Source: JAATGI01 sp036510675 (lineage in GTDB: Bacteria; Pseudomonadota; Alphaproteobacteria; ATCC43930; CGMCC-115725). Taken from it: a stretch of 64,000 nucleotides of DNA. Every line of letters starts with the position of its first letter. Positions within the stretch are counted from its first letter, which is position 1. The DNA is taken from NCBI GenBank assembly GCA_036510675.1, contig DATCDN010000054.1, positions 15,140-79,139 on the forward strand, read 5' to 3'. The notes below the pieces were generated by a model. The model had not been told where the DNA came from, made no database searches, and was given only the letters and a program-made list of their open reading frames with translations. A program made the translations under genes and the position numbers. Positions 43,734 through 51,610 of the stretch are shown here, piece after piece.

Positions 43734-45188
43734 ATGCTGACCACCAACCCCTTCGACGACGACAAGCTGCATGAGGAATGCGGCGTGTTCGGCGTTTATG
43801 GCCATGCCGAGCCGGCGGCGCTGACCGCGCTTGGCCTCCACGCACTACAGCATCGCGGCCAGCAGGCGGCGGGCATCGTCACCTATGATGGCGAGCAGTT
43901 CCATGCCCATCGCGGCCTCGGTCAGGTCGGCGAGAATTTCAGCTCCAAGGACGTGATTCAGCGCCTGCCCGGCAAGGCGGCGATCGGCCATTGCCGCTAT
44001 GCCACCACCGGCGAAGTGGCACTGCGCAATGTGCAGCCACTGTTCGCCGATTTCGAGTTCGGCGGCCTCGCCATCTGCCACAACGGCAATCTGACCAATT
44101 CCTATCATCTGCGCCGCCAGCTGGTGCGGCGCGGCAGCCTGTTCCAATCGACCTCCGATACCGAGGTCATCGTTCATCTCATCGCCACCAGCCTCAAGGA
44201 CAATGTCGAGGACCGGGTGATCGACGCGCTGCGCCAGGTCGATGGCGCCTATTCCCTGGTGGCGCTGACCCAGACCAGCGTCATCGGCGTGCGCGACCCC
44301 CTGGGCGTGCGGCCGCTGGTGCTGGGCCGGCTGGGCGATGCCTGGATTTTCGCGTCCGAGACCTGCGCGCTCGATATTATCGGCGCCGAATTCGAGCGCG
44401 ATGTCGCGCCGGGCGAGATGATCGTGATCGATAGCGGCGGCGTCAAAAGCCGGCGCCCGTTCGAGCCGCTACGCAAGCGGCTCTGCGTCTTTGAATATAT
44501 TTATTTCGCGCGGCCCGACAGTGTCGTCGATGGCGTCAGCGTCTATGAGGCCCGCAAGCGCATCGGCGCCGAGTTGGCGCGCGAAAGCCACGTTTCGGCC
44601 GATCTGGTGATTCCGGTGCCGGATTCAGGCGTGCCGGCGGCGATTGGCTATGCCGCGGAATGCGGTCTGCCGTTCGAGCTCGGCATCATCCGCAATCACT
44701 ATGTCGGCCGCACCTTCATCGAGCCAACCGACCAGATCCGCCATCTCGGCGTCAAGCTTAAGCACAGCGTCAACAAGGCCGGTATCAAGGGCAAGCGCGT
44801 CATTCTGGTGGACGATTCCATCGTGCGCGGCACCACCTCGACCAAGATCGTCGAGATGTTCCGCCATGCCGGCGCCGCCGAGGTGCATATGCGCATCTCC
44901 AGCCCACCCACCGGCCATTCCTGTTTCTATGGCATCGCCACGCCGGAGAAGCAGGATTTGCTGGCCTCGCACATGAATGTCGACGAGATCGCGCGCCATA
45001 TCGGCGTCGATTCGCTGGCCTTTGTCTCGATCGACGGCCTCTATCGTGCCATGGGCGAGGCGAAGCGCGATCCGGCGGCGCCGCGCTTCTGCGATGCCTG
45101 CTTCACCGGCGACTATCCGATCGCGCTGGTCGATAAGGACGCCGGCCAGGTCTCGACCCAATTGTCGCTGCTGACCGAAACCGCGTGA
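43734..45188 (+). CDS. purF: Amidophosphoribosyltransferase
   Basis: A 484-residue enzyme for the first committed step of purine synthesis. A 15-residue propeptide precedes the nucleophile C16 (EECGVFGVYG), so self-processing is expected. The glutaminase Ntn domain is followed by a PRTase domain with the PRPP loop ILVDDSIVRGTTS. The C-terminal FCDACFTGDYPI cysteines suggest the iron-sulfur type. It is separated from cvpA by 67 bases. Confidence 0.97.
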   Translation: MLTTNPFDDDKLHEECGVFGVYGHAEPAALTALGLHALQHRGQQAAGIVTYDGEQFHAHRGLGQVGENFSSKDVIQRLPGKAAIGHCRYATTGEVALRNVQPLFADFEFGGLAICHNGNLTNSYHLRRQLVRRGSLFQSTSDTEVIVHLIATSLKDNVEDRVIDALRQVDGAYSLVALTQTSVIGVRDPLGVRPLVLGRLGDAWIFASETCALDIIGAEFERDVAPGEMIVIDSGGVKSRRPFEPLRKRLCVFEYIYFARPDSVVDGVSVYEARKRIGAELARESHVSADLVIPVPDSGVPAAIGYAAECGLPFELGIIRNHYVGRTFIEPTDQIRHLGVKLKHSVNKAGIKGKRVILVDDSIVRGTTSTKIVEMFRHAGAAEVHMRISSPPTGHSCFYGIATPEKQDLLASHMNVDEIARHIGVDSLAFVSIDGLYRAMGEAKRDPAAPRFCDACFTGDYPIALVDKDAGQVSTQLSLLTETA

Positions 45189-45886
45189 TCCTCCGAGGCA
45201 AGCTGGCCCTCGTCACGGGGGCGACGCGGGGCATTGGCGCGGCGGTGGCGAAGCGGTTCGCCGCCGAAGGCGCGCATGTAATCCTGGTGGGGCGCACGCA
45301 GGGCGCCCTCGAAGAGCTGGATGACGAGATCGGCGAGGCCGGCGGCACGGCAACGCTAGTGCCGCTCGATCTGCGCCAGTTCGACGACATCGACCGGATG
45401 GGCCTCGGCCTGCACGAGCGCTTCGGCAAGCTCGACATTCTTGTCGGCAATGCCGGGGTGCTGCCGCATCTGACGCCGGCCGGTCATCTCGATCCCAGCG
45501 TGTGGCAGGAGATCATCGACGTCAATCTCACCGCCAACTGGCGGCTGATCCGCTCGCTCGATCCGCTGTTGCGCCGCGCCGACGCGGCGCGCGCCCTGTT
45601 CACCACCTGCGCCGCGGGCCGCGACGCCGGGCCGTTCTGGAACGCCTATGCCGCGTCGAAGGCCGGGCTCGAGGCGCTGGTCCGCTCCTACGCCGCCGAA
45701 ATTGCCAAGACGCCGATCCGCGCCAATCTCATCGATCCCGGCCCGGTCCATACCCGCCTGCGCAACAACGCCTTTCCCGGCGAGGACAAATCGCTATTGC
45801 GCAAACCGGAAGAGGTGACGGACTTGTTCCTCACGGCAGCTTCTGCGGAGTGCACGCGAAATGGCGCGTTGATGAGCGATGGCTAA
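45185..45886 (+). CDS. SDR-family oxidoreductase
   Basis: A 233-residue short-chain dehydrogenase. The coenzyme motif TGATRGIGAAVA is at residues 12-23, NAGVL near 95 and the catalytic YAASK near 157. The upstream catalytic serine is not obvious, a TTCAAG stretch occupying its place. The start GTG 45185 overlaps the purF stop; the gene overlaps RidA by eight bases. Substrate is unknown. Confidence 0.88.
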   Translation: MILRGKLALVTGATRGIGAAVAKRFAAEGAHVILVGRTQGALEELDDEIGEAGGTATLVPLDLRQFDDIDRMGLGLHERFGKLDILVGNAGVLPHLTPAGHLDPSVWQEIIDVNLTANWRLIRSLDPLLRRADAARALFTTCAAGRDAGPFWNAYAASKAGLEALVRSYAAEIAKTPIRANLIDPGPVHTRLRNNAFPGEDKSLLRKPEEVTDLFLTAASAECTRNGALMSDG

Positions 45887-46277
45887 GCACGTTCCCGTCG
45901 CGCCCGCCGGTTTGCCGCCGACCGTCGGTCCCTATGCGCGGGCGGTCCGGGTCGGCGATCTGCTTTACATCGCCGGCACCACCGCGTTGAGCCATATGAG
46001 CGGGCCCTACACCGAGCGGCGGGTGCCGGGGACGATCGAGGCGCAGGCGCGCATGACGCTCGACAATATCCGCGCCATCGTCGAGGCTGCGGGCGGCGCC
46101 ATGGGCGATATTTTCAAGATCGTGATCATGCTGAAGGACTCAGCGGACTATGCGCGCCTCAACGCGGTGCGGGCCGAGTATTTCCCGGTCAATCCGCCAA
46201 TCAGCACCTGCTTTCAGGCCAATCTCATGCGTGACGATTTGTTGATCGAGATCGAGGCGATCGCCGCCCTTACCTGA
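45879..46277 (+). CDS. RidA/YjgF-family protein lacking the catalytic arginine
   Basis: A 132-residue YjgF/UK114-fold protein: PPTVGPYARAVRVGDLLYIAGTT, then QARMTLDNIRAIVEAAGG and a terminal LLIEIEAIAAL. In E. coli RidA an arginine (R105) near SCVEVARL salt-bridges the imine substrate; by alignment this copy has ISTCFQANL there, with serine instead. It may therefore belong to a non-deaminase Rid subgroup. It overlaps the SDR gene, implying a joint role. Confidence 0.82.
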   Translation: MAKHVPVAPAGLPPTVGPYARAVRVGDLLYIAGTTALSHMSGPYTERRVPGTIEAQARMTLDNIRAIVEAAGGAMGDIFKIVIMLKDSADYARLNAVRAEYFPVNPPISTCFQANLMRDDLLIEIEAIAALT

Positions 46278-46322
46278 ATCGCCCCCCATGCTATGGTTTT
46301 TCAAAATAGCAGGGGAAACGCC

Positions 46323-47642
46323 ATGGCTGTCATTCCGGACAATGTTCCGAGCTATGACCCGAGCGGACAATCGCTGAAGCATCGCCGGCTGTTGCTGTCC
46401 GCGCTCTCCGGCTCGGCGATCGAATGGTACGATTTCGGCCTTTATGGCCTGCTGGCGCCGGCGATTTTTGACAAGCTGTTCTTTCCCAAGGAATCGCCGC
46501 TGATCGGCACTATCTTCGTGATGGGCATTTTCGCGGTCGGCTTTATCGGGCGCCCGGTCGGCGGCCTGATCTTCGCGCATTTCGGCGACAAGATCGGGCG
46601 CAAGCCGATGATGGTCGTCACCATGTCGCTGATCGGGGTTGCCAGCACGCTGATGGGCTGCATCCCGAGCTATGCGTCGATCGGCGTGGCGGCGCCGATC
46701 CTGTTGAAGCTGCTGCGGTTCGTCCAGGGCTGCGCGCTGGGCGGCGAGTCGACCGGCGCCCCGATCCTGACCATGGAAAGCGCGCCACATGGCCGGCGCG
46801 GCCTGTTCGCGTCGATCGCGCAGATGGGCGCCCCGGTCGGCGGCATCCTCGCCTCGCTCGCGGCGCAGGCGGTATCGCGCCTGCCGCCAGATCAGCTCAT
46901 GGAATGGGGCTGGCGCCTGCCCTTCCTCGCCAGCATCGTCATCGTCGCCATCGGCCTTTATATCCGGGTCAAGGTCGATGAATCGCCGGCCTTCCTCTCG
47001 CGGGCGAAGGAGGCCGGCGTCGCCCGCGTGCCGCTGTTCGAGGTGCTGCGCCGGGCGCGTCTCCCGGCGCTGATCGTGTTCCTGTGCGCGCTGGCGGAAT
47101 CCAGCATCGCGTTCCTCGCCGGCGTGTTCGGCCTGCAATATGGTCTCGTGACGTTGCATCTCGACCGGCTGACGATGCTGCAGGGCGGCTTCATCGGGCT
47201 GATCATCTGTCTTGCCATGGCGCCGCTTTGCGGCTGGCTGGCGGACAAGGTCGGGCGCCGCCCGATGCTGCTGATCGGTTTCACTCTCGCCGCCTTGAAT
47301 ATCGCATTCGTCTTTTTCGGCCTGCTGGCGACGCGCAACCCCTATCTCGTGATGGCCGCGATGGCGTTCTCGCCCGCCATCCTGACGCCGCTGACCCTAT
47401 GCGTCGAAGGCAGCTTCTATGCCGAACTGTTCGAGGATGCGCGGCTGCGCTATTCCGGCAATACGCTGGGCCGCCAGTTCGGCGCCGCGTTCGGCGGCGG
47501 GCTGATGCCGGTGATCGCCACCGGCCTCGTCGCGGCCATGGGCGGCAGCCTGCTCGGCGTCAAAATCTATTTCTGCATCCTCGCAGTGCTCGCGATCGGC
47601 GCGGTGCTGGTGGCGCCGGAAACGCGGGATCGGCGGGTCTAA
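46323..47642 (+). CDS. MFS transporter, metabolite:H+ symporter type
   Basis: A 439-residue major-facilitator protein of the MHS family. The opening GSAIEWYDFGLYG, FIGRPVGGLIFAHFGDKIGRKP and the second-half LADKVGRRPML (loop 8-9) are typical. About twelve membrane helices are expected. Substrates of the family include citrate, ketoglutarate, proline and shikimate; none can be chosen here. AGGGGAAACGCC precedes ATG 46323. It is convergent with the DUF1476 gene across a long hairpin. Confidence 0.88.
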   Translation: MAVIPDNVPSYDPSGQSLKHRRLLLSALSGSAIEWYDFGLYGLLAPAIFDKLFFPKESPLIGTIFVMGIFAVGFIGRPVGGLIFAHFGDKIGRKPMMVVTMSLIGVASTLMGCIPSYASIGVAAPILLKLLRFVQGCALGGESTGAPILTMESAPHGRRGLFASIAQMGAPVGGILASLAAQAVSRLPPDQLMEWGWRLPFLASIVIVAIGLYIRVKVDESPAFLSRAKEAGVARVPLFEVLRRARLPALIVFLCALAESSIAFLAGVFGLQYGLVTLHLDRLTMLQGGFIGLIICLAMAPLCGWLADKVGRRPMLLIGFTLAALNIAFVFFGLLATRNPYLVMAAMAFSPAILTPLTLCVEGSFYAELFEDARLRYSGNTLGRQFGAAFGGGLMPVIATGLVAAMGGSLLGVKIYFCILAVLAIGAVLVAPETRDRRV

Positions 47643-47645
47643 ATA

Positions 47646-47712
47646 GTTGCCAGTCTTCAGTCATCAGTTTTCAGTTTTTCTTACTGACAACTGATAACTG
47701 ACAACTGAAAAC
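47646..47712. terminator. 67-base imperfect hairpin of TCAGT repeats (bidirectional terminator candidate)
   Basis: A 30-base left arm (47646-47675), with repeated CAGT/TCAGT units, pairs at about 24 of 30 positions with the right arm (47683-47712), with repeated ACTGA units, around the loop TTTTCTT. It starts three bases after the MFS stop and ends eight bases before the DUF1476 stop. It is unusually AT-rich for this genome. Confidence 0.6.
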
Positions 47713-47719
47713 CACGACC

Positions 47720-48031
47720 TCAGCCCCCCAACTCGACGCGCGCCTGCGCCATCGCCTTTTCCAGTTCTTGAAGCACGCGATCGCGGTCGAGGCCCTTGGC
47801 CGCCAGGTCGGCGGTCAGCTTGGCGATGACGCTTTCCTCGCCATGTTTCTGAAATTCGGCGGCGACGATCTCGGCGGCATAGGCATCGGCATCGGCGCCA
47901 TTCTTACCCAGGATGCCGGCTGCCCAATGGCCGGCGATGCGGTTCCGCCTTGACTTCACCTTGAAGGCAAACTCTTGATCCTGCTGGTATTTGCGCTCAA
48001 AACCTTTTTCCCGTTCGTCGAAACTGCTCAT
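47720..48031 (-). CDS. ATP synthase inhibitor zeta subunit (DUF1476)
   Basis: A 103-residue, highly charged helical protein: FDEREKGFERKYQQDQEFAFKVKSRRNRI (seen across residues 4-32) is the family N-terminus, followed by a four-helix body (AAGILGKNGADADAYAAEIV). In Paracoccus this zeta subunit blocks ATP hydrolysis by the F1Fo ATP synthase. The inhibitory segment is at the N-terminus. It diverges from the NRDE gene across 44 bases. Confidence 0.9.
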   Translation of the reverse strand: MSSFDEREKGFERKYQQDQEFAFKVKSRRNRIAGHWAAGILGKNGADADAYAAEIVAAEFQKHGEESVIAKLTADLAAKGLDRDRVLQELEKAMAQARVELGG

Positions 48032-48075
48032 TCGGTGAACCCCTTTCGCGGCTTCCTATATCGTAAGAGAGTTCC

Positions 48076-48822
48076 ATGTGCACGCTGATCCTGTTGCGGC
48101 GCCCCGGCCATGATTGGCCGGTGATCGTCGGCGCCAATCGCGACGAGATGATGGCGCGCCCGTGGCAGCCGCCCGGCCGCCATTGGCCCGACCGGCCGGA
48201 GGTCGTGGCCGGCCTCGATGAGCTGGCGGGCGGCTCGTGGCTCGGCATCAACGATCACGGCGTGGTCGCTGGCATTCTCAATCGCCACGGCTCGCTCGGC
48301 CCGGCGGCGGGACAACGCTCGCGGGGCGAGTTGGTGCTGGAGGCGCTCGACCATGCCGACGCGGCCGATGCCGCCGCGGCGATCGCCGCGATCGATCCAA
48401 GCGCCTACCGCACCTTCAACCTGATCCTCGCCGATTCCCGCGACGCGTTCTGGCTCAAGCATGCCGATGAGAGCGGCGCGGTTCCGGTCGCGGTCCGGCC
48501 CATCGGGCCCGGCCTGTCGATGATCGCGTCGGGCGAGATCGACGATCCCGACCTGCCCCGGCTCGCCCGCTTCCGCCCGCGCTTCGCGGCCGCGCCCCCG
48601 CCCGACCCGGCGCGCGGCGACTGGGCAGCCTGGGAGGCGCTGCTGAGCGAGGATGGCGGCGGCATGGAGCGATCGCTGCGCTTCACCGCCGATCGCGGCT
48701 TCGCCACGGTATCGAGCGCGCTGATCGGCATACCGACGCATGACAAGCCCGAGCTCAAGCCGCATTTTCGCTTTCGCGGCTATCATCCTGTCGAAACGCC
48801 GTGGACCGAATTGCCGCTCTAG
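48076..48822 (+). CDS. NRDE/TANGO2-family protein
   Basis: A 248-residue Ntn-hydrolase-like protein. The N-terminal MCTLILL places Cys2 as nucleophile, and the naming NRDE motif is in VGANRDEMMARPW. WLGINDHGVVAGILNR and RTFNLILADSRDAFW are family strands. TANGO2 proteins have been linked to haem and lipid handling in eukaryotes; the bacterial role is unclear. The purC promoter begins about ten bases after its stop. Confidence 0.88.
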   Translation: MCTLILLRRPGHDWPVIVGANRDEMMARPWQPPGRHWPDRPEVVAGLDELAGGSWLGINDHGVVAGILNRHGSLGPAAGQRSRGELVLEALDHADAADAAAAIAAIDPSAYRTFNLILADSRDAFWLKHADESGAVPVAVRPIGPGLSMIASGEIDDPDLPRLARFRPRFAAAPPPDPARGDWAAWEALLSEDGGGMERSLRFTADRGFATVSSALIGIPTHDKPELKPHFRFRGYHPVETPWTELPL

Positions 48823-48832
48823 CTATGGGCAA

Positions 48833-48861
48833 TTGTTTCGGCGGCGCGCGCTTGCTATAGA
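48833..48861 (+). promoter_or_regulatory. Promoter of purC-purS
   Basis: TTGTTT (48833-48838), 17-base spacer, TATAGA (48856-48861), 31 bases before the purC ATG. Confidence 0.5.
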
Positions 48862-48892
48862 ATTGGTCTCCCTTCGAGCGAGGTCCTCGGCC

Positions 48893-49657
48893 ATGACCCG
48901 GCGCAAGCAGATTTACGAAGGCAAGGCCAAGGTTCTGTTCGAAGGCCCCGAGCCCGGTACCATCGTCCAATATTTCAAGGACGACGCCACCGCCTTCAAC
49001 AATCAGAAGCGCGGCACCATCACGGGCAAGGGTGTGCTGAACAACCGCATCAGCGAATTCCTGATGATGCGGATCGCCGAGATCGGCGTGCCGACGCATT
49101 TCATGCGCCGGCTCAACATGCGCGAGCAATTGGTCCGCGCGGTCGAGATCATCCCGCTCGAGATCGTGGTGCGCAACGTCGTGGCCGGCTCGCTGGCGAA
49201 GCGCCTCGGCCTCGACGAGGGCACGCCGCTGGCCCGCTCGATCGTCGAATATTATTTCAAGAGCGATGCGTTGGGCGACCCGATGGTATCGGAGGAGCAC
49301 GTTACCGCCTTCTCTTGGGCGACGACGCAAGAGCTCGACGAGATCATGCAGATGGCGTTGCGGATCAATGATTTTCTCTCCGGCCTGTTCATCGGGATCG
49401 GCATTCGTCTCGTCGATTTCAAGCTGGAATTCGGCCGGCTCTACGATAAGGGCGAGACCCGCATCGTGCTGGCCGACGAGATCAGCCCCGACAATTGCCG
49501 GCTGTGGGATTCGAAGACCAGCGAAAAGCTCGACAAAGACCGTTTCCGCCGCGATCTCGGCAAGGTCGAGGAAGCCTATCAGGAGGTGGCGCGGCGGCTC
49601 GGCATCCTGCCGGAAAGCGGCCCGGTCGATATCCGCACCTCCGACCTGCTGCAATGA
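48893..49657 (+). CDS. purC: SAICAR synthetase
   Basis: A 254-residue enzyme joining CAIR and aspartate in purine synthesis. YEGKAKVLFE (residues 8-17) and TAFNNQKRGTITGKG are the ATP-binding elements, and IGIRLVDFKLEFG and LADEISPDNCRLWD are conserved. ATG 48893 is fixed by homology; the open frame extends upstream without support. It overlaps purS by four bases (ATGA). Confidence 0.97.
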   Translation: MTRRKQIYEGKAKVLFEGPEPGTIVQYFKDDATAFNNQKRGTITGKGVLNNRISEFLMMRIAEIGVPTHFMRRLNMREQLVRAVEIIPLEIVVRNVVAGSLAKRLGLDEGTPLARSIVEYYFKSDALGDPMVSEEHVTAFSWATTQELDEIMQMALRINDFLSGLFIGIGIRLVDFKLEFGRLYDKGETRIVLADEISPDNCRLWDSKTSEKLDKDRFRRDLGKVEEAYQEVARRLGILPESGPVDIRTSDLLQ

Positions 49658-49893
49658 AGGCGCGGGTCTTCGTCATGCCCAAGGCCGGGGTGCTGGACCC
49701 GCAGGGCCACGCGGTGGCGCAAGCACTGGCCTCCCTGGGCTTCGACGGCGTCGGCGCGGTGCGGCAAGGCAAAGTCATCGACCTTGAGCTGACGGAGACC
49801 GATCCGGCGCGCGCCCGCGACGCGGTGGACGCGATGTGCCGCAAGCTGCTCGCGAATACCGTGGTCGAAAGCTACCGCATCGAGATCGGGTAG
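49654..49893 (+). CDS. purS: FGAM synthase subunit PurS
   Basis: A 79-residue protein. MKARVFVMPKAGVLDPQGHAV and the closing NTVVESYRIEIG are classic PurS ends. It bridges PurL and PurQ in the three-part formylglycinamidine synthase. It is normally followed at once by purQ, but here 762 bases intervene, holding repeats and an opposite-strand gene. Confidence 0.95.
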   Translation: MKARVFVMPKAGVLDPQGHAVAQALASLGFDGVGAVRQGKVIDLELTETDPARARDAVDAMCRKLLANTVVESYRIEIG

Positions 49894-49949
49894 AAAAAAG
49901 CGAAGGCGAACCACCGAGGCACCGAAGTCATTCCTAACCCAACGCGCTT

Positions 49950-50001
49950 CCCCGACGGAAGTCGGGGTCCATCCCTGCCATGGATACCGGCTTCCGCCGG
50001 T
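49950..50001. repeat. Twin-hairpin repeat between purS and the antisense gene
   Basis: Hairpin 1 is CCCCGAC-GGAA-GTCGGGG (49950-49967); hairpin 2 is ACCGGC-TTCC-GCCGGT (49986-50001). The loops GGAA and TTCC are complementary, and the two hairpins are arranged head to head as in REP/BIME-type elements. The 18 bases between contain an ATGGAT-like step. Just upstream (49912-49927) is an 8-base-periodic CACCGAGG/CACCGAAG motif. Confidence 0.65.
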
Positions 50002-50057
50002 AAGGTAAAAGGCTCGGTGTTTGAGTTTTCTGCTCACGTCAAGCTCGGCAGATGCCG

Positions 50058-50546
50058 TTACACCTCGCGGCCGACGGACGCCGCCGCCGGCTTCGGCGAA
50101 CTCAGATGAAACCCGGTGATCATCCAGTGGTCCGCGACCTTCACCAGCGCGATTTGAAATTCCGCTTCGCCCTTCTGGAACAACGCGTGCGAGATATAGA
50201 TCGCGGTCACCCGGGTCCCGCGTTTCTGGTCGGTGACGGATCGCGCCTGACCCTGTGCGCCCTCATAGCTGATCAGCGGGCCGAACCGCGTCGCGGCGCC
50301 GGCGACGAAGGCGCGGACGGCGCCGGGCGTGCTCGCCCGCAGGAATTGCGGCGCGGCACGGCGCAACAGCTCGTCGGCGCTCCATTGGCTGACCACCGCC
50401 GTTACCGCGGCGTCGGTGAAGGCATGGCTTTCGCGATCGAGCGAATGGCCGCGATGCAGCACATAGGTGGTGCCGGCGAATGCCGTCAGCAGCAGCACCA
50501 GACTCAGGATGCCGCAGGCCTGTATCGTGCGTTTGACCCACCCCAT
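50058..50546 (-). CDS. Hypothetical membrane-anchored or exported protein, antisense within the pur block
   Basis: A 162-residue protein with one N-terminal hydrophobic helix (about residues 8-28) and a short periplasmic domain including SHAFTDAAVTAVVSQWSADELLRRA and a closing KVADHWMITGFHLSS strand. The body resembles small NTF2-like or DUF4019-like exported proteins, but I cannot name a family. It lies on the opposite strand between purS and purQ, with repeats on the purS side, so it looks like an insertion into the operon. Confidence 0.6.
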   Translation of the reverse strand: MGWVKRTIQACGILSLVLLLTAFAGTTYVLHRGHSLDRESHAFTDAAVTAVVSQWSADELLRRAAPQFLRASTPGAVRAFVAGAATRFGPLISYEGAQGQARSVTDQKRGTRVTAIYISHALFQKGEAEFQIALVKVADHWMITGFHLSSPKPAAASVGREV

Positions 50547-50655
50547 CGACGGCCTTTCGGCGGCTCCGGCGATCGGTCCGGACCCGCGAAAATTTGCGTA
50601 AAATGCCCGCTATTATGAAATGCCAGATGTGAAGAAAGTGTTAGGCTGACGGGCC

Positions 50656-51345
50656 ATGCGCGCCGCCATCATCATCTTCCCCGGCTCCAACCGCGAGCAG
50701 GATGTGTTCGACGCGCTGCGCCGCGCCACCGGCACGGCGCCGCTGAAAATCTGGCACGGCGACACGGCGTTGCCGAAGCTGGATCTGATCGTGATTCCGG
50801 GCGGATTTTCCTATGGCGATTACCTGCGCTGCGGCGCCATGGCGGCGCACTCGCCGATCATGCGGGCGGTGGTGGCGCGCGCGGAGACCGGCACCCCGGT
50901 GCTGGGCATCTGCAATGGCTTTCAAATCCTGACCGAGGCGCGATTGCTACCCGGCGCGTTGCTGGTCAATCGCACGCTCAAATTCCATTGCCACGATGTC
51001 CATCTGCGCGTCGAGCACAGCGAGAGCCTGTTCACGCGCGGCTATAATGCCGGCCAGGTGATCCGCGTGCCGGTGGCGCATCATGATGGCAATTATTTCG
51101 CCGATGCCGAGACGCTGGACCGGCTCGAAGGCGATGGCCGGATCGCGTTCCGCTATTGCGATGAGACGGGCACGGCAACCGATGCCGCCAACGCCAACGG
51201 GTCGGCGCGCAATATCGCCGGGATATTCGACGCGCGCCGCCGCGTGCTGGGCCTGATGCCGCATCCTGAAGACGCGACCGACGCGCTGCTCGGCAACACC
51301 GACGGCACCGGATTTTTCAAGGGCATGGCGGAGGTGCTGGGTTGA
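50656..51345 (+). CDS. purQ: FGAM synthase glutaminase subunit PurQ
   Basis: A 229-residue class I glutamine amidotransferase. The nucleophile cysteine is in VLGICNGFQIL, and the catalytic His-Glu pair in LMPHPEDATD. FPGSNREQD and PGGFSYGDYLR are PurQ-specific. It delivers ammonia to PurL. Immediately before its ATG (50656) no strong Shine-Dalgarno site is seen. Downstream it is separated from purL by an inverted-repeat element. Confidence 0.96.
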   Translation: MRAAIIIFPGSNREQDVFDALRRATGTAPLKIWHGDTALPKLDLIVIPGGFSYGDYLRCGAMAAHSPIMRAVVARAETGTPVLGICNGFQILTEARLLPGALLVNRTLKFHCHDVHLRVEHSESLFTRGYNAGQVIRVPVAHHDGNYFADAETLDRLEGDGRIAFRYCDETGTATDAANANGSARNIAGIFDARRRVLGLMPHPEDATDALLGNTDGTGFFKGMAEVLG

Positions 51346-51353
51346 GCTTCCGA

Positions 51354-51596
51354 GAAATGACGTGTGAACCGCCAAGACGCCAAGGCGCCAAGCTTCCGTG
51401 CGTTGGCACGTTTGAGGCCGCACAAGCAGCGTGCGCCCTTCGACTTGGCGCTTCGCGCCAGCTCAGGGTGAGGAAAATTTTTAGTGGCATAAAGAAAAGT
51501 TCCTCATCCCGAGCGCGCCCACAGGGCGCAGTCGAGGGACGCACGGCGGTACATCCATGTACCTTGGCGTCTTGGCGGCTTGGCCGTTCGCATTTC
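51354..51596. repeat. Nested inverted-repeat element filling the purQ-purL gap
   Basis: Outer arms: GAAATG...CCGCCAAGACGCCAAGG (51354-51385) against CCTTGGCGTCTTGGCGG...CATTTC (51562-51596), with 17 bases perfect. Inner arms: 51431-51474 against 51501-51544, about 44 bases each with scattered mismatches, sharing TCGACT and GAGGA ends. The left inner arm also holds its own GGCGC/GCGCC hairpin. No transposase or ORF lies within. The inner unit resembles the element after parE. Confidence 0.75.
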
Positions 51597-51610
51597 TTTT
51601 GCCGCGCGCC

